A DNA stretch of 9,962 bases from contig URDW01000075.1 of assembly GCA_900546735.1 (NCBI GenBank), forward strand, positions 1-9,962, given 5' to 3'. The notes beneath the pieces are model-generated. The model did no database searches and was not told where the DNA came from. It saw only the letters and a list, made by a program, of their open reading frames with translations. The stretch is from an uncultured Oscillospiraceae bacterium. GTDB taxonomy: Bacteria; Bacillota; Clostridia; Oscillospirales; Acutalibacteraceae. The translations under genes and the position numbers were made by a program. This document shows positions 1-6,023 of this stretch, piece after piece; positions within the stretch are counted from its first letter, which is position 1; each line of letters begins with the position of its first letter.

Positions 1-28
1 GGCAGCGTCAGATGTGTATAAGAGACAG
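1..28 (+). other. Nextera read-1 adapter remnant (artefact)
   Basis: Bases 10-28 are the 19-bp Tn5 mosaic end AGATGTGTATAAGAGACAG, and bases 1-9 (GGCAGCGTC) are the 3' part of the Illumina Nextera read-1 adapter that precedes it. This is library DNA, not genome. Biological sequence starts at 29, inside a gene that is therefore truncated here. Confidence 0.98.
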
Positions 29-464
29 CATAAATATAGTTATGATAAATCTGCGTGAATACATTTCCATCAAAGCCAGTCAATGTATCCAAATTTACAA
101 ATGTTGTTCCGTAATTCCAGGAAAAGTTTTCATCACTTTGTGTCCACAACTGTGCTGACTGACACGATTTTGCAAATTCAGCAGATGTCAACCGATATAT
201 GTACCGTGTACCGGAACGCAATTCCACAAAATAGTAACAGCCGTTTTCCGCTTTTTTCGGCAAGGTATCCATTTGTGCTGTCAAAAACAAATCGGCGTAA
301 TACATAGTCATATAATCTTCGGCAAAATCTTTATTCTGCTCTTCTAATGCTGATTCCGTCTCTGAAGCAACATTAGCCGATTCGTCTGTTGTGCTGTTGG
401 ATGAGCAGGCCGTAAGGGCAAATACAATTAACAAACTAACAACTACTGATAGAATTTTTTTCAT
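29..464 (-). CDS. Predicted lipoprotein, 3' end cut off by adapter
   Basis: An open frame runs leftward from an ATG at 462-464 with no stop until it meets the adapter, giving 145 residues of an incomplete protein. The N-terminus is a type II signal peptide: MKK, a hydrophobic stretch at residues 4-16, and a lipobox A-L-T-A-C with the acylated cysteine at residue 20. A Ser/Thr/Glu-rich linker follows (about 21-50), as is usual for surface-anchored lipoproteins. An AAAAGGAAA ribosome site lies about 8 nt before the ATG. The rest (Tyr- and Trp-rich, with phrases such as YFVELRSGTRYIYRL) matches no family I recognise. The gene lies 61 nt downstream of the zinc-ribbon gene on the same strand. I see no terminator or clear promoter between them, so co-transcription is plausible. 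Its GC content (about 39% by hand count over 61-360) is well below that of adhE. The C-terminus is unknown. Confidence 0.8.
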
Positions 465-525
465 ATATTTATTTCCTTTTAAAACTTTCGTAGACTATTT
501 CATAATTCTTAAACCAACCTAAGGA

Positions 526-1191
526 TTACCACATATAAAAATCGTTATAACAGTCCTTGCAAACGGACTCGCTTTCACCCCAAAAAGAAATGGTGTTTTT
601 CTTGCCAAAATAAACATCGCCGCATTCCTCGCAGGTATGGATGTTTAAAACCACAGCCAAAATCACAATAACGGCTGCAGCAATGGGCAGCACAATTTTT
701 AAAATGCCGCTGTTGCTTTTGGCTTTTATGCCGGCTGAAGCGGAATTCACCGCACCGCCGACGGCGTTTTTGACCATTTCCACCGAACGGCTGTTTTTGA
801 AATCATCTTGTACAGAGCGGACGAATTCATTTTCTTTCAGCTTCTGCTCTGCATGTTTCACTTCCACCTTCACAGAATCTGCAATATTTTTGATTCCGGA
901 AGATGCGGCAGAACCACAAAGCGACAGATTGGCACCGCAGTACGGACAAAAAGTAAAATCGCCCTCCAATACTTTGCTGCAGCGCGGACATGTGTGCACG
1001 TCTTCTGCAAAGGACTCGGCTTCCGCCTCCTCATTTTCTGCAATATCTGCGGCCGTTTCTGTTTCAGGCGCAGAATCAGCCATGACTGCATTGCTGGTCT
1101 GCTGTGGGTCAAAAGCGCATTTTCCGCCGCAGTTTGGGCAGAAGTTACAGTCGTCCGTAACCGTCTGGCCGCAGTTAGAACACCGTTTCAT
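526..1191 (-). CDS. Zinc-ribbon single-pass membrane protein
   Basis: A 221-aa protein, ATG at 1189-1191, preceded by GGAGGAGATAAA (good ribosome site), stop TAA at 526-528. Three Cys4 ribbon motifs are visible: C4-x2-C7...C18-x2-C21 at the N-terminus, C68-x2-C71...C82-x2-C85, and a C-terminal C187-x2-C190...C211-x2-C214. An acidic linker (about 45-65) separates ribbons 1 and 2. A charged segment (about 105-160) that may be helical precedes one transmembrane helix (about 163-184). Lysines before the helix and few after it predict an N-in topology, which would leave ribbons 1-2 in the cytoplasm and ribbon 3 outside. Proteins of this layout are common in Clostridia and mostly uncharacterised, so I assign no molecular role. 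The gene is divergent from the XRE regulator at 1312 and its promoter carries two operator-like palindromes, so repression by that regulator is likely. Confidence 0.88.
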   Translation of the reverse strand: MKRCSNCGQTVTDDCNFCPNCGGKCAFDPQQTSNAVMADSAPETETAADIAENEEAEAESFAEDVHTCPRCSKVLEGDFTFCPYCGANLSLCGSAASSGIKNIADSVKVEVKHAEQKLKENEFVRSVQDDFKNSRSVEMVKNAVGGAVNSASAGIKAKSNSGILKIVLPIAAAVIVILAVVLNIHTCEECGDVYFGKKNTISFWGESESVCKDCYNDFYMW

Positions 1192-1220
1192 TTTATCTCC
1201 TCCGTATACACAAATAAAAT

Positions 1221-1238
1221 TAGGTAATAATTTACCTA
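1221..1238. promoter_or_regulatory. Operator-like palindrome 1
   Basis: TAGGTAA-TAAT-TTACCTA: perfect 7-bp arms around a 4-bp centre. It covers the predicted first bases of the zinc-ribbon transcript. The arms are identical to those of palindrome 2, and the two centres (1229.5 and 1259.5) are 30 bp apart, about three helical turns, so two dimers would sit on the same DNA face. It is the likely binding site of the adjacent XRE protein; that assignment is inference. Confidence 0.8.
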
Positions 1239-1246
1239 TAGTTCAT

Positions 1247-1275
1247 ATTATAGGTAATATTTTACCTAAAGTCAA
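1247..1275 (-). promoter_or_regulatory. Sigma-A promoter of zinc-ribbon gene
   Basis: On the minus strand, TTGACT (-35, 1270-1275), a 17-bp spacer and TATAAT (-10, 1247-1252, perfect consensus). The predicted start is near 1240. The spacer contains almost the whole of palindrome 2, and palindrome 1 begins just after the start point. A repressor at either site would block polymerase. The -35 also lies inside the spacer of the opposing regulator promoter. Confidence 0.85.
1251..1268. promoter_or_regulatory. Operator-like palindrome 2
   Basis: TAGGTAA-TATT-TTACCTA, the same arms and spacing as palindrome 1. It occupies the -10/-35 spacer of the zinc-ribbon promoter and overlaps the -35 (1261-1266) of the divergent regulator promoter. 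Binding here could silence both genes, giving repression of the target and autoregulation together. Confidence 0.8.
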
Positions 1276-1289
1276 GTTGCATTTATGAT
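1261..1289 (+). promoter_or_regulatory. Promoter of XRE regulator gene
   Basis: TTTACC (-35, 1261-1266), a 17-bp spacer and TATGAT (-10, 1284-1289). The predicted start near 1296 leaves a leader of about 15 nt. The -35 is weaker than that of the opposing promoter and is part of palindrome 2, consistent with low, autoregulated expression. Confidence 0.6.
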
Positions 1290-1311
1290 AAATTGATTTT
1301 GGTGATCCAAA

Positions 1312-1527
1312 ATGTACTTAAAACGTATCAAAGAACTGCGGCAGAGCCAGAGCAGAAGCCAGGTGAACGTTTCTACCCTGCTCGGAATAGACCAGTCGTA
1401 CTACAGCAAACTGGAGCTTGGCAAGCACGACATTTCGCTTGACACGCTGATCAAAATCGCTGATTTGTACAATGTGTCGCTGGACTACCTGACCGAACGC
1501 ACAAACAACCGAGAAATCAACAAATAA
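1312..1527 (+). CDS. XRE-family HTH transcriptional regulator
   Basis: A 71-aa single-domain Cro/C1-type helix-turn-helix protein. The fold is easy to follow: helix 1 (YLKRIKELRQ), helix 2 starting at Q17 (QVNVSTLLG), recognition helix around residues 27-35 (DQSYYSKLE), the conserved E35-x-G37 turn, and helices 4-5 (LDTLIKIADLYNVSLDYL). There is no effector or oligomerisation domain, so it probably acts as a small dimeric DNA-binding repressor. The ATG at 1312 has only a weak ribosome site (GGTGAT, 1301-1306). The divergent intergenic region holds two matching palindromes, which makes this protein the best candidate to bind them and to control itself and the zinc-ribbon gene. A hairpin including its stop codon terminates transcription. 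The inducing signal cannot be read from the sequence. Confidence 0.92.
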   Translation: MYLKRIKELRQSQSRSQVNVSTLLGIDQSYYSKLELGKHDISLDTLIKIADLYNVSLDYLTERTNNREINK

Positions 1528-1557
1528 GACCTCCGCATACACGGAGGTCTTATCTTT
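1525..1557 (+). terminator. Hairpin terminator after XRE gene, possibly bidirectional
   Basis: A perfect 11-bp stem, TAAGACCTCCG (1525-1535) with CGGAGGTCTTA (1542-1552), loop CATACA, followed by TCTTTTA. The stop codon TAA forms the base of the stem. It lies between the convergent ends of the XRE gene and the DUF1648 gene (stop at 1573), so it may also stop leftward transcription, although the minus-strand U tract (TTTGTTGATTT) is poorer. Confidence 0.85.
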
Positions 1558-1572
1558 TACCCAAATATCTTT

Positions 1573-1890
1573 TTACTGGAAACACAAAACCAAAATCTGA
1601 AGCAAAGCCGGCAAGGCGGCCAGGCCCCATGAACAAACTGAGCGAAGCCGGCTGCATGCGGGCAAGCGGTCAACGGCAAATACCTGCGCCGCGAGAACCC
1701 CTATGCCGGCCAGCGCCGGCAAGCCAAACGCCGCAGCCGCGCGCGGCAAAGTGCCCGTCACTTTCCCGGCGCTGTTCCACTGCACTGCCGTTTGCAGCGG
1801 ATAAAACGAATAGAAAACAGCCGAAAGCAAAAACGGCAGCAAAAGCAGCACGGCATACAAAACCTGTTCCTTTTTCACGCGCTTCCACAT
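1573..1890 (-). CDS. Small DUF1648-type membrane protein
   Basis: A 105-aa hydrophobic protein with about three membrane helices (about 10-28, 50-72 and 84-104) and a basic N-terminus (MWKRVKKEQ) predicting N-in. The segment after helix 1, YPLQTAVQWNSAGKVTGTLP, carries the Trp-Asn and Gly residues typical of the DUF1648 domain found at the start of SdpI-like proteins. Here the domain stands alone, without the SdpI half that usually follows. I chose the ATG at 1888-1890 because AGGTG lies 6 nt before it. A GTG at 1897-1899 would add three residues (MRS) but has a poorer ribosome site. The gene has its own promoter, set directly against the adhE terminator. Function is unknown; SdpI itself is an immunity/signalling protein in Bacillus, but this should not be carried over to this short homologue. 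Confidence 0.75.
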   Translation of the reverse strand: MWKRVKKEQVLYAVLLLLPFLLSAVFYSFYPLQTAVQWNSAGKVTGTLPRAAAAFGLPALAGIGVLAAQVFAVDRLPACSRLRSVCSWGLAALPALLQILVLCFQ

Positions 1891-1908
1891 GCTCCTCACC
1901 TCACTTCA

Positions 1909-1937
1909 CATATAGCACAATACGCGAAAGAAGTCAA
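1909..1937 (-). promoter_or_regulatory. Promoter of DUF1648 gene
   Basis: On the minus strand, TTGACT (-35, 1932-1937), a 17-bp spacer and TATATG (-10, 1909-1914). The -35 starts immediately after the U tract of the adhE terminator, so this gene is insulated from adhE. Confidence 0.6.
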
Positions 1938-1972
1938 GAAAAAACCGCGCCTGCCAAAGCAGGCGCGGTTTT
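1938..1972 (-). terminator. Rho-independent terminator of adhE
   Basis: A 14-bp perfect GC-rich stem, GCAGGCGCGGTTTT (1959-1972) with AAAACCGCGCCTGC (1941-1954), loop of 4. On the minus strand it is followed by a run of T (through 1938). It begins 8 nt after the adhE stop codon and is the strongest terminator in the window. Confidence 0.92.
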
Positions 1973-1979
1973 GCATTTT

Positions 1980-4571
1980 TTATTTGCCGTAGTAGGCTTT
2001 CAGGTACATCTCTTTGATCTCGCTCATCAGCGGGTATCTCGGGTTTGCACCGGTGCACTGGTCGTCGAAAGCAGCCTCGGTCATTTCGTCAAGCGTTTCC
2101 AGGAAGTGCTTTTCATCTACACCGTAATCCTTGATCGTCTTTTTGATGCCGACCTTTTCTTTCAACTCTGTGATAGCATTCAACAGGTTCTGGAACTTCT
2201 CTTCGTTGTTCTTGCCCTTGATGCCCAGGAAATCAGCGCACTCGCAATATCTTTCCAGCGTATGCGGATACTGGTACTGCGGGAATGTGCCCATTTTCGA
2301 CGGTACAGGGTTCGCGTTGAATTCCATGACCAGGTTGATCAGCAGCGCGTTGGCAACACCGTGCGGAATGTGGTGATAAGCGCCGAGCTTATGCGCCATG
2401 GAGTGGCACACACCCAGGAACGCGTTGGCAAACGCCATACCGGCCATGGTGGAAGCGTTGGCCATCTTTTCACGGGCGACCGGGTCGGAAGCACCGTTCT
2501 CATAAGCTCTGGGCAGGTAATCAAAGATGCTCTTCAGTGCCTGCAGGGCGAGGCCGTCAGTATACTCCGTTGCCATTACGGAAGCATAAGCTTCAAGCGC
2601 ATGGGTCATGGCGTCGATACCGGAAGCAGAAGTCAGGCCCTTCGGCATGGTCATCATCATATCCGCATCAATAATTGCCATATTGGGCAGCAGCTCATAG
2701 TCAGCCAGCGGGTATTTGATGCCGGTCTTTTCGTCGGTGATAACGGCGAACGGCGTTACTTCAGAACCGGTACCGGCCGAAGTCGGGATGGCGCAGAACA
2801 TTGCCTTTTCGCCCATTTTCGGGAACTGGTAAACACGCTTACGGATATCCATGAAGCGCATAGCCAGATCCATGAACTCTACTTCAGGATGCTCGTAAAG
2901 CACCCACATGATCTTGCCGCAGTCCATTGCAGAACCGCCGCCGATGGCGATGATGGCGTCCGGCTCGAACGAGGTCAGGATCGCAGCGCCCTCTTTGGCA
3001 GAAGCCAGCGTCGGATCAGGCTGTACATCGTAGAACGTGTGGTACTGAATGCCCATGTTGTCGAGGCAGTCGGTGATGTTTTTGATATAGCCGTTTTTGT
3101 AAAGGAATTCGTCGGTCACGACAAAGACTTTCTTCTTGTTGTAAACTTCTTTCAGCTCGCGAAGCGCAACCGGAATGCAGCCCTTCTTGAAGTATACTTT
3201 CTGAGGTGTTCTGAGCCAGAGCATGTTCTCTCTCCTTTTCGCAACCGTTTTGATGTTGAGCAGGTGTTTGACACCAACGTTTTCTGAAACGGAGTTGCCG
3301 CCCCACGAGCCGCAGCCCAGCGTCAGCGACGGCGCCATGGCAAAGTTGTACAGGTCGCCGATACCACCCTGAGAAGACGGCGTGTTCAGCAGAACACGGC
3401 AGGTCTTCATGCGGGCCTGGAATTCTGCGATCTTGTCTTTTGCGTTGACCTCATCAGCATAGAGCGAAGAAGTGTGGCCATAGCCGCCATCCGCAACAAG
3501 CTGCTCGGCTTTGTTCAGAGCGTCCTCGAAATTGTCGGCCTTGTACATAGCAAGCACCGGAGAAAGCTTTTCATGTGCAAACGGTTCAGAAATGTCCACG
3601 CTGGTCACTTCGCCGATCAGGATTTTGGTCTCTTCCGGCACTTCAAAACCAGCCAGCGCAGCAATCGTCGACGGCTTCTGGCCAACGATCTTAGCATTTA
3701 CAGCGCCGTTGATCAAAATGGTCTTCTGCAGCTTTTCAGTTTCAGCCTTTGTGCAGATATGGCAGCCGCGCGCCTTGAATTCAGCCTTTACCTCGTTATA
3801 CAGGGACTTGTCAACGATCACGGACTGCTCGGAAGCACAGATCATACCGTTGTCAAACGTTTTGGAATGGATAATGGAGTTGACAGCCAGCTTTACGTCA
3901 GCACTGTCATCGATGATGGCAGGCGTGTTGCCCGGGCCAACGCCCAGCGCCGGCTTACCGGAAGAATAAGCAGCCTGCACCATGCCGGGGCCGCCCGTTG
4001 CAAGAATAATGTCTGCCTCTTTCATAACGGCGTTCGTCAGCGGCAGTGACGGCGTGTCGATCCAAGCAATGATATTTTCGGGCGCGCCAGCCTTAACAGC
4101 AGCCTCATACACGACTTTGGCCGCCTCAATGGTGCTCTTTTTCGCTCTCGGATGGGGAGAAATGATGATGCCGTTGCGCGTTTTCAGGCAGATCAGGGTT
4201 TTGAAAATTGCCGTAGAAGTCGGGTTGGTCGTCGGGATAACGGCGGCAACAACACCAAGCGGTTCGGCGATTTTGACAACGCCCATGGCGTCGTCCTGCT
4301 CGATCACGCCGCAGGTCTTCGTGTAACGGTAAGCGTTATAGATGTACTCAGCGGCATAGTGGTTTTTGATAACCTTATCTTCCACAACGCCCATGCCGGT
4401 CTCTTCCACAGCCATTTTGGCAAGCGGGATACGCGCCTGGTTGGCAGCAGTAGCAGCGGCCAAAAAGATTTTGTCAACCTGTTCCTGTGTAAAGGTTGAA
4501 AAAGCTTTCTGCGCAGCCTTGACCTCTTTGAGCTTTGCCTCAAGTTCTTCAATGGTTTCCACTTTGTTCAT
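1980..4571 (-). CDS. adhE: Bifunctional acetaldehyde-CoA/alcohol dehydrogenase AdhE
   Basis: A full-length 863-aa AdhE that converts acetyl-CoA to acetaldehyde and then to ethanol, using two NADH. This is the main route for recycling NADH in many anaerobes. Residues about 1-440 are the CoA-dependent aldehyde dehydrogenase, with the catalytic Cys245 in NGMICASEQ and the conserved PTTNPTS at 113-119. A linker (about 441-455) leads to the iron-dependent alcohol dehydrogenase: the NAD-binding GGGS at 544-547, PTSAGTGSE at 596-604, and iron ligands D653, H657 (GIDAMTHALEAY), H723 and H737 (IPHGVANALL), the same numbering as I recall for E. coli AdhE. No key residue is missing. Such proteins assemble into cytoplasmic spirosome filaments. 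The ATG at 4569-4571 has GGAGGA 7 nt upstream. The gene is monocistronic, with its own promoter, strong terminator and Rex/cre-like sites upstream. Confidence 0.98.
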   Translation of the reverse strand: MNKVETIEELEAKLKEVKAAQKAFSTFTQEQVDKIFLAAATAANQARIPLAKMAVEETGMGVVEDKVIKNHYAAEYIYNAYRYTKTCGVIEQDDAMGVVKIAEPLGVVAAVIPTTNPTSTAIFKTLICLKTRNGIIISPHPRAKKSTIEAAKVVYEAAVKAGAPENIIAWIDTPSLPLTNAVMKEADIILATGGPGMVQAAYSSGKPALGVGPGNTPAIIDDSADVKLAVNSIIHSKTFDNGMICASEQSVIVDKSLYNEVKAEFKARGCHICTKAETEKLQKTILINGAVNAKIVGQKPSTIAALAGFEVPEETKILIGEVTSVDISEPFAHEKLSPVLAMYKADNFEDALNKAEQLVADGGYGHTSSLYADEVNAKDKIAEFQARMKTCRVLLNTPSSQGGIGDLYNFAMAPSLTLGCGSWGGNSVSENVGVKHLLNIKTVAKRRENMLWLRTPQKVYFKKGCIPVALRELKEVYNKKKVFVVTDEFLYKNGYIKNITDCLDNMGIQYHTFYDVQPDPTLASAKEGAAILTSFEPDAIIAIGGGSAMDCGKIMWVLYEHPEVEFMDLAMRFMDIRKRVYQFPKMGEKAMFCAIPTSAGTGSEVTPFAVITDEKTGIKYPLADYELLPNMAIIDADMMMTMPKGLTSASGIDAMTHALEAYASVMATEYTDGLALQALKSIFDYLPRAYENGASDPVAREKMANASTMAGMAFANAFLGVCHSMAHKLGAYHHIPHGVANALLINLVMEFNANPVPSKMGTFPQYQYPHTLERYCECADFLGIKGKNNEEKFQNLLNAITELKEKVGIKKTIKDYGVDEKHFLETLDEMTEAAFDDQCTGANPRYPLMSEIKEMYLKAYYGK

Positions 4572-4593
4572 TGCGATTCCTCCATGTCAAAGA

Positions 4594-4611
4594 TTGTGAA
4601 CGTTTTTGCAA
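4594..4611. promoter_or_regulatory. adhE: Rex- or cre-like element in adhE leader
   Basis: TTGTGAA-CGTT-TTTGCAA lies between the predicted start of the transcript and the ribosome site. The first half is a perfect Rex-type TTGTGAA; the second matches TTAACAA in 5 of 7 positions. The same bases also resemble a CcpA cre box (WTGNNARCG followed by an A/T run) but lack its closing CA. Which protein binds, if any, is undecided. Its position downstream of the start would suit a roadblock repressor. Confidence 0.35.
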
Positions 4612-4622
4612 AGTTTCTTTGC
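4608..4622. repeat. Short perfect inverted repeat in adhE leader
   Basis: GCAAAG-TTT-CTTTGC: 6-bp arms around a 3-bp centre, partly overlapping the Rex/cre-like element, about 30 nt after the predicted transcript start. It could be an operator or a small leader hairpin. No role can be assigned. Confidence 0.4.
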
Positions 4623-4659
4623 GGTTAAATTTGTTTTTGATATTTTTTTAACGATGTCT

Positions 4660-4688
4660 ATTATATATAGAAAACGCAGTTTCGTCAA
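4660..4688 (-). promoter_or_regulatory. adhE: Sigma-A promoter of adhE
   Basis: On the minus strand, TTGACG (-35, 4683-4688), a 17-bp spacer and TATAAT (-10, 4660-4665). The predicted start near 4653 gives a leader of about 80 nt. The match is nearly perfect, so the promoter should be strong unless repressed, which fits a heavily expressed fermentation enzyme controlled by a repressor. Confidence 0.85.
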
Positions 4689-4751
4689 TGGGTAGAATGA
4701 CAAAGGATAATGAAATTTCCGGGGAAAAATGTATCTATTTTCGACAATGAT

Positions 4752-4769
4752 TTGTGAAATTCGTAACAA
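4752..4769. promoter_or_regulatory. Candidate Rex operator upstream of adhE
   Basis: TTGTGAA-ATTC-GTAACAA, an 18-bp imperfect palindrome with the length and TTGT...ACAA ends of the Rex (NADH/NAD-sensing repressor) consensus TTGTTAA-N4-TTAACAA. Each half differs from the consensus half-site at one position. It lies about 65 bp upstream of the adhE -35, farther than a classical repressor site, and just after the terminator of the preceding operon. adhE is a common Rex target in Firmicutes. Assignment by motif only. Confidence 0.5.
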
Positions 4770-4800
4770 AGTAAAGCTGCACCGCAAAAGGTGCAGCTTT
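4762..4800 (-). terminator. Terminator of the PiT-DUF47-Sir2-AGE operon
   Basis: A perfect 11-bp stem, AAAGCTGCACC (4773-4783) with GGTGCAGCTTT (4790-4800), loop of 6. On the minus strand it is followed by TTTACTTTG. It begins 10 nt after the epimerase stop codon. The U tract is modest but the stem is strong. Confidence 0.8.
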
Positions 4801-4810
4801 TTAGACATTA

Positions 4811-6019
4811 TTAAAACAGTATATCGGTCGTTTCGCCCTTGTCGATCGCTGCAAGCAGTGTTTCGCAGGTCATCAGACAGCGCAGAAGATGGTAAGGGCC
4901 TTTCCAAAGCGAACCCTTCTGGCTGTGCGACACCGTGCCGTCACGGTGCAGATAGCCGTACCATTCGCCGCACTGTGAATCCTTAAAATGAGAAAACGCA
5001 TAATCGTGCACTTTTTCAAACATATCGAAGTACTTTTGTTCTTTGGTGATGCTGTAAGCCATAAGGGAGGCGATCAGCGCCTCGTTATGTACCCACCACA
5101 GACGCATGTCATACTCCAGCTGTTCCTCCGGCAGGCCCTTGCAGTCCACAAAATAATTGACGCCGCCGTATTCCTTGTCCCAGCCGAGTTCAAACGACCA
5201 GTTCAAAATATTCAGCGCCTTCTGCATCAGGTCATCGTCGCCGCGCACAAGCGCCTCGTTCATCAGGAACCAGGAATTTTCAAAGCTGTGCCCCGGATTG
5301 ACGGTGCGGCCGGCCGGCGTATCCAGCAACGAGCCATCAGACAAAACCGTTTCCAGCACACAGTGCAGATCTTCTTTATAATGCAGTGTAAAAATGTCGT
5401 GCAGGATCTTGTCGTTAACGGCATTATATTTTTCTGTGTTGCCGCTGATCTTGCGCAAAATCTGCGAAGAACTGATGAGCACCATCGGATAACTCATGGA
5501 GTGGCAGCTGCGCGTCGCCTCGCACTCTTTCGGCGTGATCTTGAACGGATCGGTCGACGGGTCACAGTAAATGGAAAACATCAAATCAAAATACTTTTCG
5601 GCCAGCGCAAGGTCGGCCGGGTCGCCGGTCAGCTTATAATATTCGGCAAAACCAACGGTCAAAAAGCTTTCGGAAAAGAAATATCTGCGCTTTCTGAGCG
5701 GGCGGCCGTCTTCCGTTACGGTAAAGAACATTCTGCCGTCTTCATCAATGCAGTGCGCCTTGATAAAAGCCGCCGCGCTGTCGGCGATCTCCTTCCACTG
5801 CGGACGAACGCCGTACTTGTTGCAAAGCGCCGAAAAACTCCAAAGCGCCCTACCCTGGAACCAAACGCTTTTGTCGGGGTTATAGCGTTTGCCCTGGCGG
5901 TCCACCGAAGAATTGACGCCGCCATATTTACGGTCCAGCAAGTCGCTGCTCACCCAGAACGGCACCACGTCGTTTAAGAGTTCGTCGTGGTAGAATGCCT
6001 CATACTCTTTGATATTCAT
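4811..6019 (-). CDS. AGE-family N-acylglucosamine 2-epimerase
   Basis: A 402-aa protein of the AGE (renin-binding protein) family, (alpha/alpha)6-barrel enzymes that interconvert C2 epimers of sugars, classically GlcNAc and ManNAc. Family landmarks are in order: WFQGRALW with R57, NPGHSFENSWFL with H244, LWWVHNEAL with H311, GEWYGYLHRDG at 351-361, and KGPYHLLRCL with H377. H244 and H377 correspond to the two catalytic histidines of the family. WWVHNEAL and KGPYH look more like N-acylglucosamine epimerases than cellobiose 2-epimerases, but other AGE members act on free mannose or glucose, so the exact substrate is open. The ATG at 6017-6019 has AAGGAG 9 nt upstream, located within the last codons of the Sir2 gene, whose TGA ends 4 nt before this start. 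It is the last gene of a four-gene operon. No sialic-acid (nan) genes are nearby to confirm a ManNAc role. Confidence 0.9.
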   Translation of the reverse strand: MNIKEYEAFYHDELLNDVVPFWVSSDLLDRKYGGVNSSVDRQGKRYNPDKSVWFQGRALWSFSALCNKYGVRPQWKEIADSAAAFIKAHCIDEDGRMFFTVTEDGRPLRKRRYFFSESFLTVGFAEYYKLTGDPADLALAEKYFDLMFSIYCDPSTDPFKITPKECEATRSCHSMSYPMVLISSSQILRKISGNTEKYNAVNDKILHDIFTLHYKEDLHCVLETVLSDGSLLDTPAGRTVNPGHSFENSWFLMNEALVRGDDDLMQKALNILNWSFELGWDKEYGGVNYFVDCKGLPEEQLEYDMRLWWVHNEALIASLMAYSITKEQKYFDMFEKVHDYAFSHFKDSQCGEWYGYLHRDGTVSHSQKGSLWKGPYHLLRCLMTCETLLAAIDKGETTDILF

Positions 6020-6023
6020 ACAA

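Noticed and set aside
641..1288. 215-aa plus-strand open frame overlapping the zinc-ribbon gene
   Set aside because: The minus-strand protein has three ordered Cys4 motifs, a strong ribosome site and a consensus promoter; the antisense frame runs through the operator region and has none of these.
1629..3287. 552-aa plus-strand open frame
   Set aside because: It lies antisense to adhE and the DUF1648 gene, which have full functional motifs; its sequence is low-complexity and basic, with no ribosome site or domain.
4572..4810. Riboswitch in the adhE upstream region
   Set aside because: No conserved riboswitch core was recognised; the region is explained by a terminator, a promoter and short operator-like palindromes.
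4988..5977. 329-aa plus-strand open frame
   Set aside because: Antisense shadow of the AGE epimerase, which has a complete set of catalytic residues.
4811..6019. Cellobiose 2-epimerase
   Set aside because: The WWVHNEAL and KGPYH motifs fit N-acylglucosamine-type AGE members better; substrate left open.
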